Of a stretch of 64,000 nt of DNA, positions 44,091-53,535 are shown one piece after another. The stretch spans positions 1 through 64,000 of the forward strand of contig JAWKTT010000005.1 in assembly GCA_041398965.1 (NCBI GenBank), given 5' to 3'. Position 1 is the first letter of the stretch. Every line of letters begins with the position of its first letter. The notes beneath the pieces were generated by a model. The model was not told where the DNA came from and did no database searches. It saw nothing but the letters and a program-made list of their open reading frames with translations. Both the position numbers and the translations under genes were made by a program. This DNA is from JAWKTT01 sp041398965 (lineage in GTDB: Bacteria; Planctomycetota; Planctomycetia; Planctomycetales; Planctomycetaceae).

Positions 44091-46028
44091 ATGAATCCAA
44101 CATCCTCCACAATTGCTCCGAAGCATCCCACGGGGGCTGCGGGAAATGGGACGGCATCGGCCGGGAAGGGCCTGTCGGCTTTCACTCGTTTGCACATGGA
44201 ACTCGACGGAATCGCATCGCGACCGACGACGGACAACGTTTGCCGAGAGTCTTTACTTGATTGTCTGTTGCGATCGCAGTCGTATGTCGGAGGTGCATGG
44301 TCTTCGGTTCGTGGTGAGCATGTCACAACCGACATTTCGCGTTTGCATGGTCCGGTCTTTGATCGTCCGGAAACGAAACGCTGGCTGGCGAACCTGGCGA
44401 TTCGTGCGACGAACGAACGAGCCGACATTGTGTCGACATGTCCTCACATTCGGAACTTGCAGGCTGTCTGCGTTCCCGTTCGCGCCGACCGACGGACCCA
44501 GTTGGGCCCCGGCGAATCGACGCCAGTTCTGGTCTACCCGGATTTGGTACTGACGCTCGTTTCGACCGTCAATGAAACGACAACTGCGACCGATCTTCAA
44601 TTGGCGGCTGGGCAGTGTACCGTACGTGCGTGGCGAGATTGGTTTGCCCAATCCGGCATACGAGAACTCAACGTGCATCTCGCAGCGACCAGCGTCATCC
44701 TCGAGCTCTCCAGTCGTGTCGTGAGCGCCGCGTCGAAACGTGCCGCTCAGCAACTGCTCGTCAACGAACTCGCGAATCACTTCGATGCTCGATTTGTTGC
44801 ACTTGGTCAGTGTCGCGTCGTGAACGGGCAAGGAGCGAAACTCGTTGCTGTATCGAACATTGGCGACATCGACCCCAATTCTCAACAGGCGGGACGTCTG
44901 GAAGCTGCGCTGAGCGAAACAGTCATTCGCAACGAACTGACCCGTTTCCCAGCAATCAACGCGAGCGAACAACATCAACACCTCGCTCACAAGCGATCAG
45001 CGGAAACGTTCGGAGTCGATGCCGTCATTTCCGTCCCATTGACCAACGATGCCAAAGAAACGACCGGTGCTCTCTTGCTTGGTGGCATGGCGAGTCAACT
45101 GTTTCGGGATGAGACACGCAACGTCCTGCTTTCGGCATCGCGTCCGCTCGGCAGTGCATTAGCCGTGGCTGAGTCTGTGGAAGGGGGGGTGATCCGAAAG
45201 TTGGGGCGACGCATTTCGCGACTCATACGGGGGGCGAAAGGGCAGTTGATGTTGGCAGCATGCGCGGCCGTCACAGCCGCGATGTTTCTTCCGGTCTCTT
45301 ATCGCATCAGTTGTCACTGTGTCGTCGAGCCGACAACGCGACGCTATTGCATCGCCCCTTACGATGGCTTGCTGGAGAACACGTTGGTCGAGCCGGGAGA
45401 CCACGTTTCAAGTGGAGATCTACTGGCGAGGATGGAAGGGCGAGAGTTAGGCTGGGAATTGGCGGGAGTTGTTGCGGACGAACAACGGGTCAACAAAGAA
45501 GAAAACGTCCACCGATCGAGGCTCGAGATCGCAGAGTCGTTAATTGCGGAACTCGAAGGGGAGAAGTTGGAGGCTCGTGAAGACCTGTTGCGTCATCGAC
45601 TTACGAATCTGGAACTCCGCAGTCCGATTGACGGCATCGTCCTAAGTGGCAGTTTCGATCGTCGTGAGAATTATCCGGTGACAGTCGGACAGACGATTTA
45701 TGAAATCGCCCCGGTGGATGAACTTCGGGTGGAAGTCGCCGTGCCAGCGGCCGAACGATCCTATGTTTCTCCCGGCATGGTTGTCTCGATTCGCATTGAT
45801 GGGCGAGGAGATGAAGCGATCGCAGGGACGATTTCTCGCATCTTGCCACGCAGCGAAATTCGTGAGCAGCAGAATGTCTTTGTTGCGGAAGTGATTGTGC
45901 CGAACCCGAACGGAGACCTGCGCCCTGGCATGGAGGGGACCGCAAAGATCACCAGCAGCGAGAAGTCACTCGGCTGGACGATTGGGCATCATGCATGGGA
46001 ACGCATCGTCACCAGAGTGTGGTGGTAA
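44091..46028 (+). CDS. Membrane protein with GAF-like and HlyD domains
   Basis: 645 residues from the ATG at 44091; a GTG at 44055 would add 12. The first 190 residues are not recognised. Residues about 225-365 look like a GAF sensor domain (HFDARFVALGQCRVV, GVDAVISVPLTND, TGALLLGGM). One transmembrane helix (about 385-405) leads into a HlyD-type lipoyl domain (DGLLENTLVEPGDHVSSGDL), a coiled coil and a beta-barrel ending with PGMEGTAKI. A cytoplasmic sensor fused to a periplasmic adaptor suggests signal-controlled assembly or gating. It ends 7 bases before the M50 gene. Confidence 0.8.
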   Translation: MNPTSSTIAPKHPTGAAGNGTASAGKGLSAFTRLHMELDGIASRPTTDNVCRESLLDCLLRSQSYVGGAWSSVRGEHVTTDISRLHGPVFDRPETKRWLANLAIRATNERADIVSTCPHIRNLQAVCVPVRADRRTQLGPGESTPVLVYPDLVLTLVSTVNETTTATDLQLAAGQCTVRAWRDWFAQSGIRELNVHLAATSVILELSSRVVSAASKRAAQQLLVNELANHFDARFVALGQCRVVNGQGAKLVAVSNIGDIDPNSQQAGRLEAALSETVIRNELTRFPAINASEQHQHLAHKRSAETFGVDAVISVPLTNDAKETTGALLLGGMASQLFRDETRNVLLSASRPLGSALAVAESVEGGVIRKLGRRISRLIRGAKGQLMLAACAAVTAAMFLPVSYRISCHCVVEPTTRRYCIAPYDGLLENTLVEPGDHVSSGDLLARMEGRELGWELAGVVADEQRVNKEENVHRSRLEIAESLIAELEGEKLEAREDLLRHRLTNLELRSPIDGIVLSGSFDRRENYPVTVGQTIYEIAPVDELRVEVAVPAAERSYVSPGMVVSIRIDGRGDEAIAGTISRILPRSEIREQQNVFVAEVIVPNPNGDLRPGMEGTAKITSSEKSLGWTIGHHAWERIVTRVWW

Positions 46029-46035
46029 ATATCGT

Positions 46036-48252
46036 ATGATGAATCACGAAGAAACTCATAGTACGCATCAACTCGCCGGAATCGTTCTGCAAGTCCGAGA
46101 CGATATCGACATTCTCGTGCGCGAGTACGGCGGTCAGCCGACGTATCTTATCGAAGACGAATTAACGTCAAACTATTATCGAATTGGAGCAGCGGAATAC
46201 ACATTTCTCTCGATGCTGGATGGCCGTAATACCTTTGCGACCGCATTAGGGCGAACGGCGGCCCTGATGCATCGTGATGCTCTGACCGAAGATCGCGCCG
46301 CGACATTCTGTACATGGCTCGTGCAGAATGGGCTGGCTTCCACCGAGCAATCAAGGACTGTTGAACGGCTTGAAGAACACTCAGAACAAGGACAGAAAAC
46401 ACGTAATCGTGGGCGCTGGGGATTAATGTCGCAGCGGTTCCCCCTGCTGCACCCACGCGAGTCTGTCGACCTTCTGACTCGGATGTTCGGTTGGTGTTTT
46501 GGTCCCCCCATGATACTGCTCTGGGTGTTACTCGTCGCGATCGGAATCTCCACCATCGCACTCCACTGGGATCGATTTCGGCAAAGCACCGATACGATTA
46601 TCGCCCGCGATAATTGGATGTGGCTGATCGGTGTCTGGTTAGGGCTGAAGGTTGTTCACGAATTGGCGCACGGGATCGCCTGTCGAAAATTCGGCGGCGC
46701 AGTCCGCGAAGTGGGGGCCATGTTCATTGTGTTCGTGCCGTTGCCCTATGTCGACGTAAGTAGTGCGTGGCGATTTGCATCGAAGTGGCATCGAATCGTC
46801 ACGTCGTCGGCAGGCATGATGGCGGAATTGGCGATTGCCGCCATCGCGGCCATTGTCTGGAGTCGGTCGGGACCGGGACTCATGAGTCAGAATGCTCTGA
46901 ACATTGTCATGAGTGCTGGCATCACAACGCTGCTGTTCAACGCCAATCCGCTGATGCGATTCGACGGTTACTTCATACTGACAGACTTGCTTGAGCTGCC
47001 GAATCTGTACACGCATGGACATTCTGCACTCTTACAATTGGGGCGTCGCTGGGGATTGGGGCTTAAGGCAAAGCAGCAGGATTATCCTGAAGGCCGAAAG
47101 AGGGCCATTCTCGTTTATGGAATTGCGACTTTCTGCTGGAAAATCATGATTAGCGTTGGAATCGTCTTGGCGGCTGACATGCTGTTTTACGGACTCGGTA
47201 CGTTGCTTGCCGTCGCAGCTGTCGGCGCGTGGTTGCTGCTGCCGCTGGTGCGACTGCTGAAATTTGTCGCAATTGGCAGCAAGTTGGAACAACCCTCACG
47301 CGTCCGTTTCGTGTTCCTTGTCGCGACGTTGATGTTGGTCGTACTCTTGCTCGAATGGGCGGTCCCTTGGTACAGCAGCGCGACCGCACCCCTCGTTGTC
47401 GACTACTATCCACAAACCGAAATCCGTACACCTGTCTCGGGATTCGTTGAGGTTGTCGATGTCGCTCCTGGACAACGGGTTCATCGGGAAGATCCTTATC
47501 TTTCTGCTTCGCAACGAAGGAGTTGACCGCCCGATTGAAGGAATTAGAAATCGACATTCGACTGGCGAATTCTCGACGAAACAATCTACCTTGATCGCAA
47601 AAGAGATTCCTCAGCCGAGGTCGAAGCAGAAAATATCGAAACATTGGAGGAGCGATATAACGACCTTCGCGAACAAGCCCATGCGCTGACAGTGACAGCT
47701 CCCGTCAGTGGCGTGGTTCTCGACCACGACCTGAACGATTTGCAGGGAGCCTATGTTTCGACTGGTCGCTTGCTTGTTCGACTCGGGGGCGCTGCGGAAA
47801 TTGAAGCGCTGGCTTTGGTGCCACAATTTCAGGAAGAGTTCTTCCGGGCCCATATCCAACAGCGGGTGGTCTTTCACGTCGACGGGACCGGCACGGCGTG
47901 GCATGATAGTGAGTTGCTTGATGTTGCTCCACGTGCCACTCGAGAGATTCCTCACGTTGCATTAGCGGCACACACGGGGGGATCACTCGCCGTACGAATT
48001 AACAATGACGACGACGACCCATCCCATGCCACCGCACGGTATGAACTGGTCGATCCACACTTCTTGGCACGCGTTCGTCTCTCGCAGTCTGGCGAAAGTG
48101 GCGATCATGCGACGATATTTGCGCCCGGCCAGACAGGCACGCTCGCCTGCCTCACCGAAGATGGATCGGTCGGTCAGCACCTTAGACGTACCGTCATCGA
48201 TTGGTGGAATGTACGTCAGAGAGCTGCGAGAGATCAGTTATACCGGCACTAG
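46036..48252 (+). pseudogene. PqqD-like/M50 site-2 protease/HlyD fusion, frameshifted
   Basis: Restoring the frame gives about 738 residues. Domains: a PqqD-like winged helix (about 20-100), membrane helices with the zinc-protease HELAH motif (about 207) and the second M50 motif NPLMRFDGYF (about 303-312), further helices to about 455, then a HlyD lipoyl/coiled-coil region (TPVSGFVEVVDVAPGQRVHR ... LTVTAPVSGVVLDHDL). Between 47490 and 47592 the reading frame moves by +1 three times, returning to the original frame; straight reading meets TGA at 47524, TGA at 47536 and TAG at 47545. The frame is open on both sides. It is either a recent inactivation or three base-calling errors. It is the last gene of the SecA/HlyD cassette. 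Confidence 0.75.
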
Positions 48253-48255
48253 CGG

Positions 48256-48293
48256 CCTGTTGAAAAACGTGGGGCAGGCTTTCCAGCCTGCCA
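48256..48293. repeat. REP-like element after the M50/HlyD gene
   Basis: GCCTGTTGAAAAACGTGG leads into a hairpin with arms GGCAGGCT/AGCCTGCC and a TTCC loop (48273-48292). It begins 4 bases after the gene's stop and may help end transcription. It is the same class as the element at 38078-38113 and related to the RAYT palindromes. The rest of the gap up to 48645 shows no supported gene. Confidence 0.7.
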
Positions 48294-48645
48294 TGGTGCC
48301 GTTGGGTGTCTCGGAAAAAAGCGTTCGAGATACTCTAGTCGGATGAGAAAATCTGACCCACGGTCGTTGTTCAATGGACTGATAGTGCCGTGTGCCGAAC
48401 ACGAATCCATCCAGGAGTTCTGGCAATCGATCGTTGGAGCAAAATGGCCTGAAATTCGTGCCGAGAAGGGGGGTTGACGTTGGGGACTTCTTCTGCGAGA
48501 AGAGCGGTTCCAGTCAGGCTGTCTGTTCGGATGGCGCGCGGTTTTCCCTCTATTTCTGCGGAAACAACGATGTTTCTGCTCTGGCAACGACTTCTCACGA
48601 TGTCGGGGCCGGGAGAGCAAGAGGGTTCATTCAGGGACGAATTTC

Positions 48646-50703
48646 ATGTTTCGCATTGCAACGATCGGCAGTATTTGCGTCTGGATCACTTCCGCGCTCT
48701 GCGGATGTTCCAGTTTTCTAAGTGCCCGGGCCATCGATGCTTTTTCGTCGAGCCTCGAAGCGAAGAACATGGCCGATATAAAGGCGAACTCTTCCAAAGA
48801 CTTTGAAGGTTCCGCACTTCGACGCGAAGACTCACTGGCCGCGCTCGACATCCTCAAGCTGCCGACAAGAGATTTTACGGTCCGAGACGTCGAAGACCTC
48901 TCCCCGACCTCTCGGCTAGTGACTGTTGCCGTTGGAAAAGATGAGACACTCGTCAAGTATCGCTTGAAGCGAGAAGACACTTCACGTCTGTCACTGGCCC
49001 CTCGCTGGGTGGTTGACGATGTGATCATGACGCGAGGCGGAGGGGCCGGGGCATCAGAACGATCCGTCACCGAACAGATGAATCTCCTGTTAACGATTCA
49101 AGACTTTCTCGCCCATTGGAGCGAAGGGAGTCGGGAGCAGGTCATCTCAACGCTCTCGCCCGAAATGCAGGCAAAACTTTCGCCACTTCCCCCCGTTTTT
49201 CTCTCTCGTCTCACCCGCGAAACGCTTGATGGAGTCCGCCGAACGACCTTCAACCCGGAAGTCAACGTGCGCGATAATCAGGCTGACGTCAGCATCGCGC
49301 GGGCCGGTGGAAAGCTGATGCTCAAACTCGAGAAATCAGAAAACTCGACCGGCAACTCCGAGTGGCGAATTACATCGATCGTCGCGGGGAGTGGCCGCAG
49401 TCGAAACTCGAACGATGTCGACGTCATCGATCGGGCCGACCTCTATGGGACGGTCTCTGGTTTCCTCGAAGGGTATCGCGATCTAAGGCGTGACGAACTC
49501 GCCCGCGTCTGTACCGAAGATTTCTACAAGGATGTGCTTGAACTCGCCGACCTGACGTCGGTGCCGTTGCCGGTCGAACAACTGACCACTGCAACGCCAA
49601 CGATTGAGTTTCAGGGGAAACGAGTCGAAATGGTGTTCGACCTGAAGGAGGCTTCGTACCTTGTCAGCTTGCAGGTCAACGATTCCCCAACCGCAATTGG
49701 TCCCGGTGGCATCGCCATGCCTGAGTCTCGCTATCGAGTGGAAGAGTTGACGATTTACGAAGGGGGAGGAAAGCAGATTAAGCCACTCACATCGCTGTTT
49801 ACTGCACAAGCGACCGTGGAACTCTATGCCGAGATGCTCGCCAGTCGTGATGCGGCCATGTTGAAGACGTTATCGACCTCGCGATTTAACGAACATGTCT
49901 GGGACCGAATCACGAACCCCGCGCTTAGCAAGTTGCTGCCGTTGAATTCGATTCCCAACGGAGCACCTCATGTCGTCACGACTGTGTTCCTCGGTCCCCG
50001 GACGGAAGTGATGGTGACTCAAGGAACCCGAGCACTAACATACGTCTTGCAGTCAAACGGAGGACGCCCCCAAGTGGACGACATCCTCGTGCCATCGAAC
50101 AATCAAACAGTCTCTCTGCGAGAATCGCTCGAATCCGCCGTCCCCGTCCTGAACTTTGCAGGGGCCTGGCAGCGCGGCGACAAACGGGGGGTCGAACAGT
50201 TCGCGTCGGAGGGACTTCAACGGCTTGTGTTTTTGAATTCGGAGTCGCTCCCCGAAATCGGAGTCTCCGTCGCCCAACACCTGCTACTCCCCTACCGCAC
50301 GATGAAGCAGGAAGACGACATAATTCGTGTGACACTGGGTGACGGAAACTCTGGAGCCGAAGTGAAACTGGTCCGTGAGAAGGGGTTCCTGGTGATCGAA
50401 GACTTTTCGGCCACCGGGCCAGAGGTGCCGGGAGGTCAGGTTGAACTGGCGTCCACGGTGCGGTCCAGCTTATTGCGTGGCAGACACGCCCCCACCAACC
50501 GAATTGCTGCGCCGGTCGATCGACTCCAGCGCTCAATTCAGCAAGCCGGAGCCACACAGTCAGGTGACCTTTCCTCCGCTGGAATTTCGTCTGGCATTCA
50601 ACATGCCGACTTCACAACAGAAACACCTCCGAACCTGCTCAACCACCAGGGCAGCCTTCTCCAAAAAGCGATCCCCATCCCCGGCATCACAGCCGGATAC
50701 TAA
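48646..50703 (+). CDS. Lipoprotein with about five NTF2-like repeat units
   Basis: 685 residues. The lipoprotein signal has ITSALCGC, with the lipid Cys near residue 21. The rest falls into about five units of 110-140 residues, each opening with a helix such as DFLAHWSEGSREQVISTL, GFLEGYRDLRRDELARV, ELYAEMLASRDAAMLKTL or NFAGAWQRGDKRGVEQF. Each helix is followed by a curved beta sheet, the pattern of SnoaL/NTF2-like domains. I do not recognise a named family. It is likely anchored in the envelope. Being the next gene after the SecA/HlyD/M50 cassette on the same strand, it could serve that system, but a 393-base gap with a REP separates them. AGGGACGA precedes the ATG. Confidence 0.65.
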   Translation: MFRIATIGSICVWITSALCGCSSFLSARAIDAFSSSLEAKNMADIKANSSKDFEGSALRREDSLAALDILKLPTRDFTVRDVEDLSPTSRLVTVAVGKDETLVKYRLKREDTSRLSLAPRWVVDDVIMTRGGGAGASERSVTEQMNLLLTIQDFLAHWSEGSREQVISTLSPEMQAKLSPLPPVFLSRLTRETLDGVRRTTFNPEVNVRDNQADVSIARAGGKLMLKLEKSENSTGNSEWRITSIVAGSGRSRNSNDVDVIDRADLYGTVSGFLEGYRDLRRDELARVCTEDFYKDVLELADLTSVPLPVEQLTTATPTIEFQGKRVEMVFDLKEASYLVSLQVNDSPTAIGPGGIAMPESRYRVEELTIYEGGGKQIKPLTSLFTAQATVELYAEMLASRDAAMLKTLSTSRFNEHVWDRITNPALSKLLPLNSIPNGAPHVVTTVFLGPRTEVMVTQGTRALTYVLQSNGGRPQVDDILVPSNNQTVSLRESLESAVPVLNFAGAWQRGDKRGVEQFASEGLQRLVFLNSESLPEIGVSVAQHLLLPYRTMKQEDDIIRVTLGDGNSGAEVKLVREKGFLVIEDFSATGPEVPGGQVELASTVRSSLLRGRHAPTNRIAAPVDRLQRSIQQAGATQSGDLSSAGISSGIQHADFTTETPPNLLNHQGSLLQKAIPIPGITAGY

Positions 50704-50706
50704 AAT

Positions 50707-50748
50707 CGCCCCACACTTCGCGTTTCCCCACACTTCCTATGTGGGGCG
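50707..50748. terminator. Bidirectional hairpin between convergent genes
   Basis: The outer arms CGCCCCACA and TGTGGGGCG are perfectly paired. An inner alternative hairpin, CCCCACA/TGTGGGG with a 7-base loop, lies at 50726-50746. It occupies almost the whole 59-base gap between two convergent stops, so it probably terminates both transcripts. Confidence 0.6.
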
Positions 50749-50762
50749 AAACAGTATCCCAC

Positions 50763-53324
50763 TTACTCCTTCAGCCCTTGCAGGAAATGATACGGGACAG
50801 TCCGATGGTAATTCAGTCGCTTTGCAAGGCTCCAGAAGGGTCTGCGGTCTTGTGGGTATCGATATCCTAATGCGGCAAGGTAGACCCGTTTCTGGGCGGG
50901 GAACTCGCTGATCGTTAAGAGGTCTTGCGGGGTCGGCACTCCGGCGTCAGAGAGGGCGGTTGCTAACTTTCGCTCGTCAGCCGACCCTTTCTCCAACAGG
51001 GCGATCCCCTTCTGCAACTGCACCTTTGCGTTCGCCTCGTCGCCTTGGCTCATGAAAGCGATGTACAACATCAATCGTTGCGATGCCGCATCGTCTGATT
51101 CGTGATCGGATTGTGCATCCAGAGCTTGGGCCGCCTGAGTAAAGTCTCTCGCCGCGAACTCGGCCTCGAACACCAATACGTCCCCCGCCTCGCGACGAAT
51201 GGCGTCGGCATACTGTTGCATCTCTCCATTGGCATAAAGACGTTTCGCATTCCAACTCTTACGCAGTTGATCTGCAAACTGCGGCGACTCTTGTCCGAAT
51301 TCCGTCGCCATCTGTTCGATGGTCGACGCGGCGTTGCGCCGAGAGCGATTATTCCCAGAGAGCATCAGGTCAACCTTCTGAGTCATCCGCATGTAGTCGC
51401 GTTTATTTTCGTTGATCCGGTCGTCCAGATAGCTTAGGCCTTGATCGACTTGACCGGCAGCGGTCATGACGTCGAAATAAGTTCTTTCAAAACTAAATGC
51501 GTTTGGCATCTGTTGAATTGCTGATAATGCATACGGAACCGCTTCCTGAAATTCCCCCATCGCCAGATAATTAAAGGCGAGACCGTGCCGAGCGTGAGCC
51601 GACGGAGCGTCTCCTTGGGCTGCCTCTAATAACAGTTTTCGCTCTTCGACATGATCGGGCACCACTCGTGCCAGAAGATACTTCAAAACAGGGTCATTAG
51701 GGTGAGCGGCAAGACGATCTCGATACTCTTGAACGAGATCATGCTTTGGGCTCGATCGCTCCACAAAAGTTTGATAACCTCGATGTAGTTCCACCAACAC
51801 CGGCTGTTGATCGAGTCGAGGTTTCGCCCATTCTCGAAACTCTTCGGGTTGGGCCTGCATGATCCAGAGACCGACGGCGATGTCTTTTTCGGGCTCACTG
51901 GTCGCCCAGCCTTTGGTGTAGTCGTGAATCTGTTGAGGCGACAACGAGCCCATAATCACGGTGATCAGCATCGTGTCGTTGAACTCCGACCGATCTAAAA
52001 GCCCGACCCGTGTCTTCGAGATGTTCTTCGAGTTCTTCTTGGCCTGAAGTTGTTGTGGAAACGCTTCAAAGGGGTAGTCGACAGAGTCCCAACGATGCAA
52101 GAATTCGCCGCCAGCGAGTTCCCATTCCGCTTCGGGAAGCTGGTTGATATTGTCGCCGTACCAACTCTTTTCCCAGTTGACGAGGGCGATGCGGTCGGGG
52201 TTGAGGATAATGACGGGGCTCTTAAACGGACGACCCCAAAAGCCGGTCTCCACAACCACCGTCCCGGCCTCAAACTCGGGTCGGTCTTTAATGGAAAGTG
52301 TCACTTCCCCCTCAGCAAGTCGATGCTTCACATACCCCAATCCGGGTACTGAGACTTCTTCACCATTAATGAGTGCAACATAGTTTTTTTGCGTCCCATT
52401 TGTTACGACCACTTCGCGATTGGTCCCCTTGTAGAAGGCGACTGCTAAATAAGACAAGAACGCGATGACTGCCAGGATCGGAAATAGCCAGCGGGCGATG
52501 CTTCCTCCGCGAGTCGACTCGGTATAGGCGGGCGAACTATCGAGTAACTTAGCTTTCACAGGTCTTGACGTCCCGCGGAGTTTCTCGGCTTTCTTTCTTA
52601 GCTTCTGAAACTCTTTGTCTTTGGATAACTCGGGGACTAACGACTCGCATTGTTCCAACAGGTCTGCGGCTCGGCCATGATTACCGATCACCTGATAGCC
52701 TTCGGCCAGCAGCATGATGTAGCCAGATTTCTCGGGGTCACCGGGATCGAGCAGGTGTTGCAAATGTTGCTCGGCCTCTTCAGGTTGCTGCTTTTTCAGG
52801 AGGGCGACAGCAAGAAACTCTGAGACGTCGACATCCTCTTTGGCCTTCAGCGAATGTTCGAATGCCTCGATCGAACCGTCGGTGTCGCCGAAATAGGCAC
52901 AGGCACATCCGAGCACCGACTGGACTTCAGCATCGTCGGTCATCCGGGAGGCGAGTGATCCATTGACCGACTTCAGCATCTCAGCATCCTGAAACGCGAC
53001 GGCGAGATGCACGGCGTTGATTGCGGCTTGCCTCTTGTCACCATCCGTTTTGATCTGTTCTCTCAAGTCTGCTACTGCCGCAGCCTTTTGCTCTTCCCAC
53101 TGCGACAGTTTCACCGCACGATGCTGCTGACAGGAAGGGCACTCTTCAATGATGCGATACTTTCCAAGTGGGATGATGGGAATGAAAAGCACGACGAAGA
53201 AATGCGATGTGTCGTAACTCTTTAATTCTCCCTCGTAACCACAAAGATCGCACTTCGAGTGAACTTTGAGCATCCGGTCTTGACCGTAGTACCAAGTTCC
53301 CACGCCATTGTATGTGTACGGCAT
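50763..53324 (-). CDS. Zinc-ribbon/TPR membrane protein
   Basis: About 853 residues from the ATG at 53324. The N-terminal zinc-ribbon-like segment has CDLCGYEG and CPSCQQH around a hydrophobic stretch (residues 20-75). TPR-type helices follow (80-250), then a transmembrane helix (about 275-295) and a beta-rich segment with two domain-like halves (300-430). A second TPR solenoid runs to the C-terminus (about 470-850; GLAFNYLAMGEFQEAVPYALSAI is clear). The function is unknown; it is probably a membrane-tethered scaffold. It converges with the NTF2-repeat lipoprotein and is divergent from the HD phosphohydrolase. Confidence 0.7.
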   Translation of the reverse strand: MPYTYNGVGTWYYGQDRMLKVHSKCDLCGYEGELKSYDTSHFFVVLFIPIIPLGKYRIIEECPSCQQHRAVKLSQWEEQKAAAVADLREQIKTDGDKRQAAINAVHLAVAFQDAEMLKSVNGSLASRMTDDAEVQSVLGCACAYFGDTDGSIEAFEHSLKAKEDVDVSEFLAVALLKKQQPEEAEQHLQHLLDPGDPEKSGYIMLLAEGYQVIGNHGRAADLLEQCESLVPELSKDKEFQKLRKKAEKLRGTSRPVKAKLLDSSPAYTESTRGGSIARWLFPILAVIAFLSYLAVAFYKGTNREVVVTNGTQKNYVALINGEEVSVPGLGYVKHRLAEGEVTLSIKDRPEFEAGTVVVETGFWGRPFKSPVIILNPDRIALVNWEKSWYGDNINQLPEAEWELAGGEFLHRWDSVDYPFEAFPQQLQAKKNSKNISKTRVGLLDRSEFNDTMLITVIMGSLSPQQIHDYTKGWATSEPEKDIAVGLWIMQAQPEEFREWAKPRLDQQPVLVELHRGYQTFVERSSPKHDLVQEYRDRLAAHPNDPVLKYLLARVVPDHVEERKLLLEAAQGDAPSAHARHGLAFNYLAMGEFQEAVPYALSAIQQMPNAFSFERTYFDVMTAAGQVDQGLSYLDDRINENKRDYMRMTQKVDLMLSGNNRSRRNAASTIEQMATEFGQESPQFADQLRKSWNAKRLYANGEMQQYADAIRREAGDVLVFEAEFAARDFTQAAQALDAQSDHESDDAASQRLMLYIAFMSQGDEANAKVQLQKGIALLEKGSADERKLATALSDAGVPTPQDLLTISEFPAQKRVYLAALGYRYPQDRRPFWSLAKRLNYHRTVPYHFLQGLKE

Positions 53325-53535
53325 AATTCGTGCTCCGGTCAAGATGGTCAGAAAAATGAGAAGTCAGATTACCGCCCCGCAACCGATGTCGCAATCGGCA
53401 ATAGAAATTGAGTCGCGGGGCGTGTCGTATCGCAGGGGGATGAGATATCATCTGATTCAGTCGCAGGCACCAAGACATCAACAAGTGAGGCGGTGCTGAT
53501 TCCGAAAGCTCGATGACCACAGGCCTCCCAGACGC

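Noticed and set aside
45895..46035. Upstream extension of the M50 gene into the GAF/HlyD coding sequence
   Set aside because: It overlaps the well-supported C-terminus of the preceding protein in another frame; the ATG at 46036 starts the PqqD-like domain.
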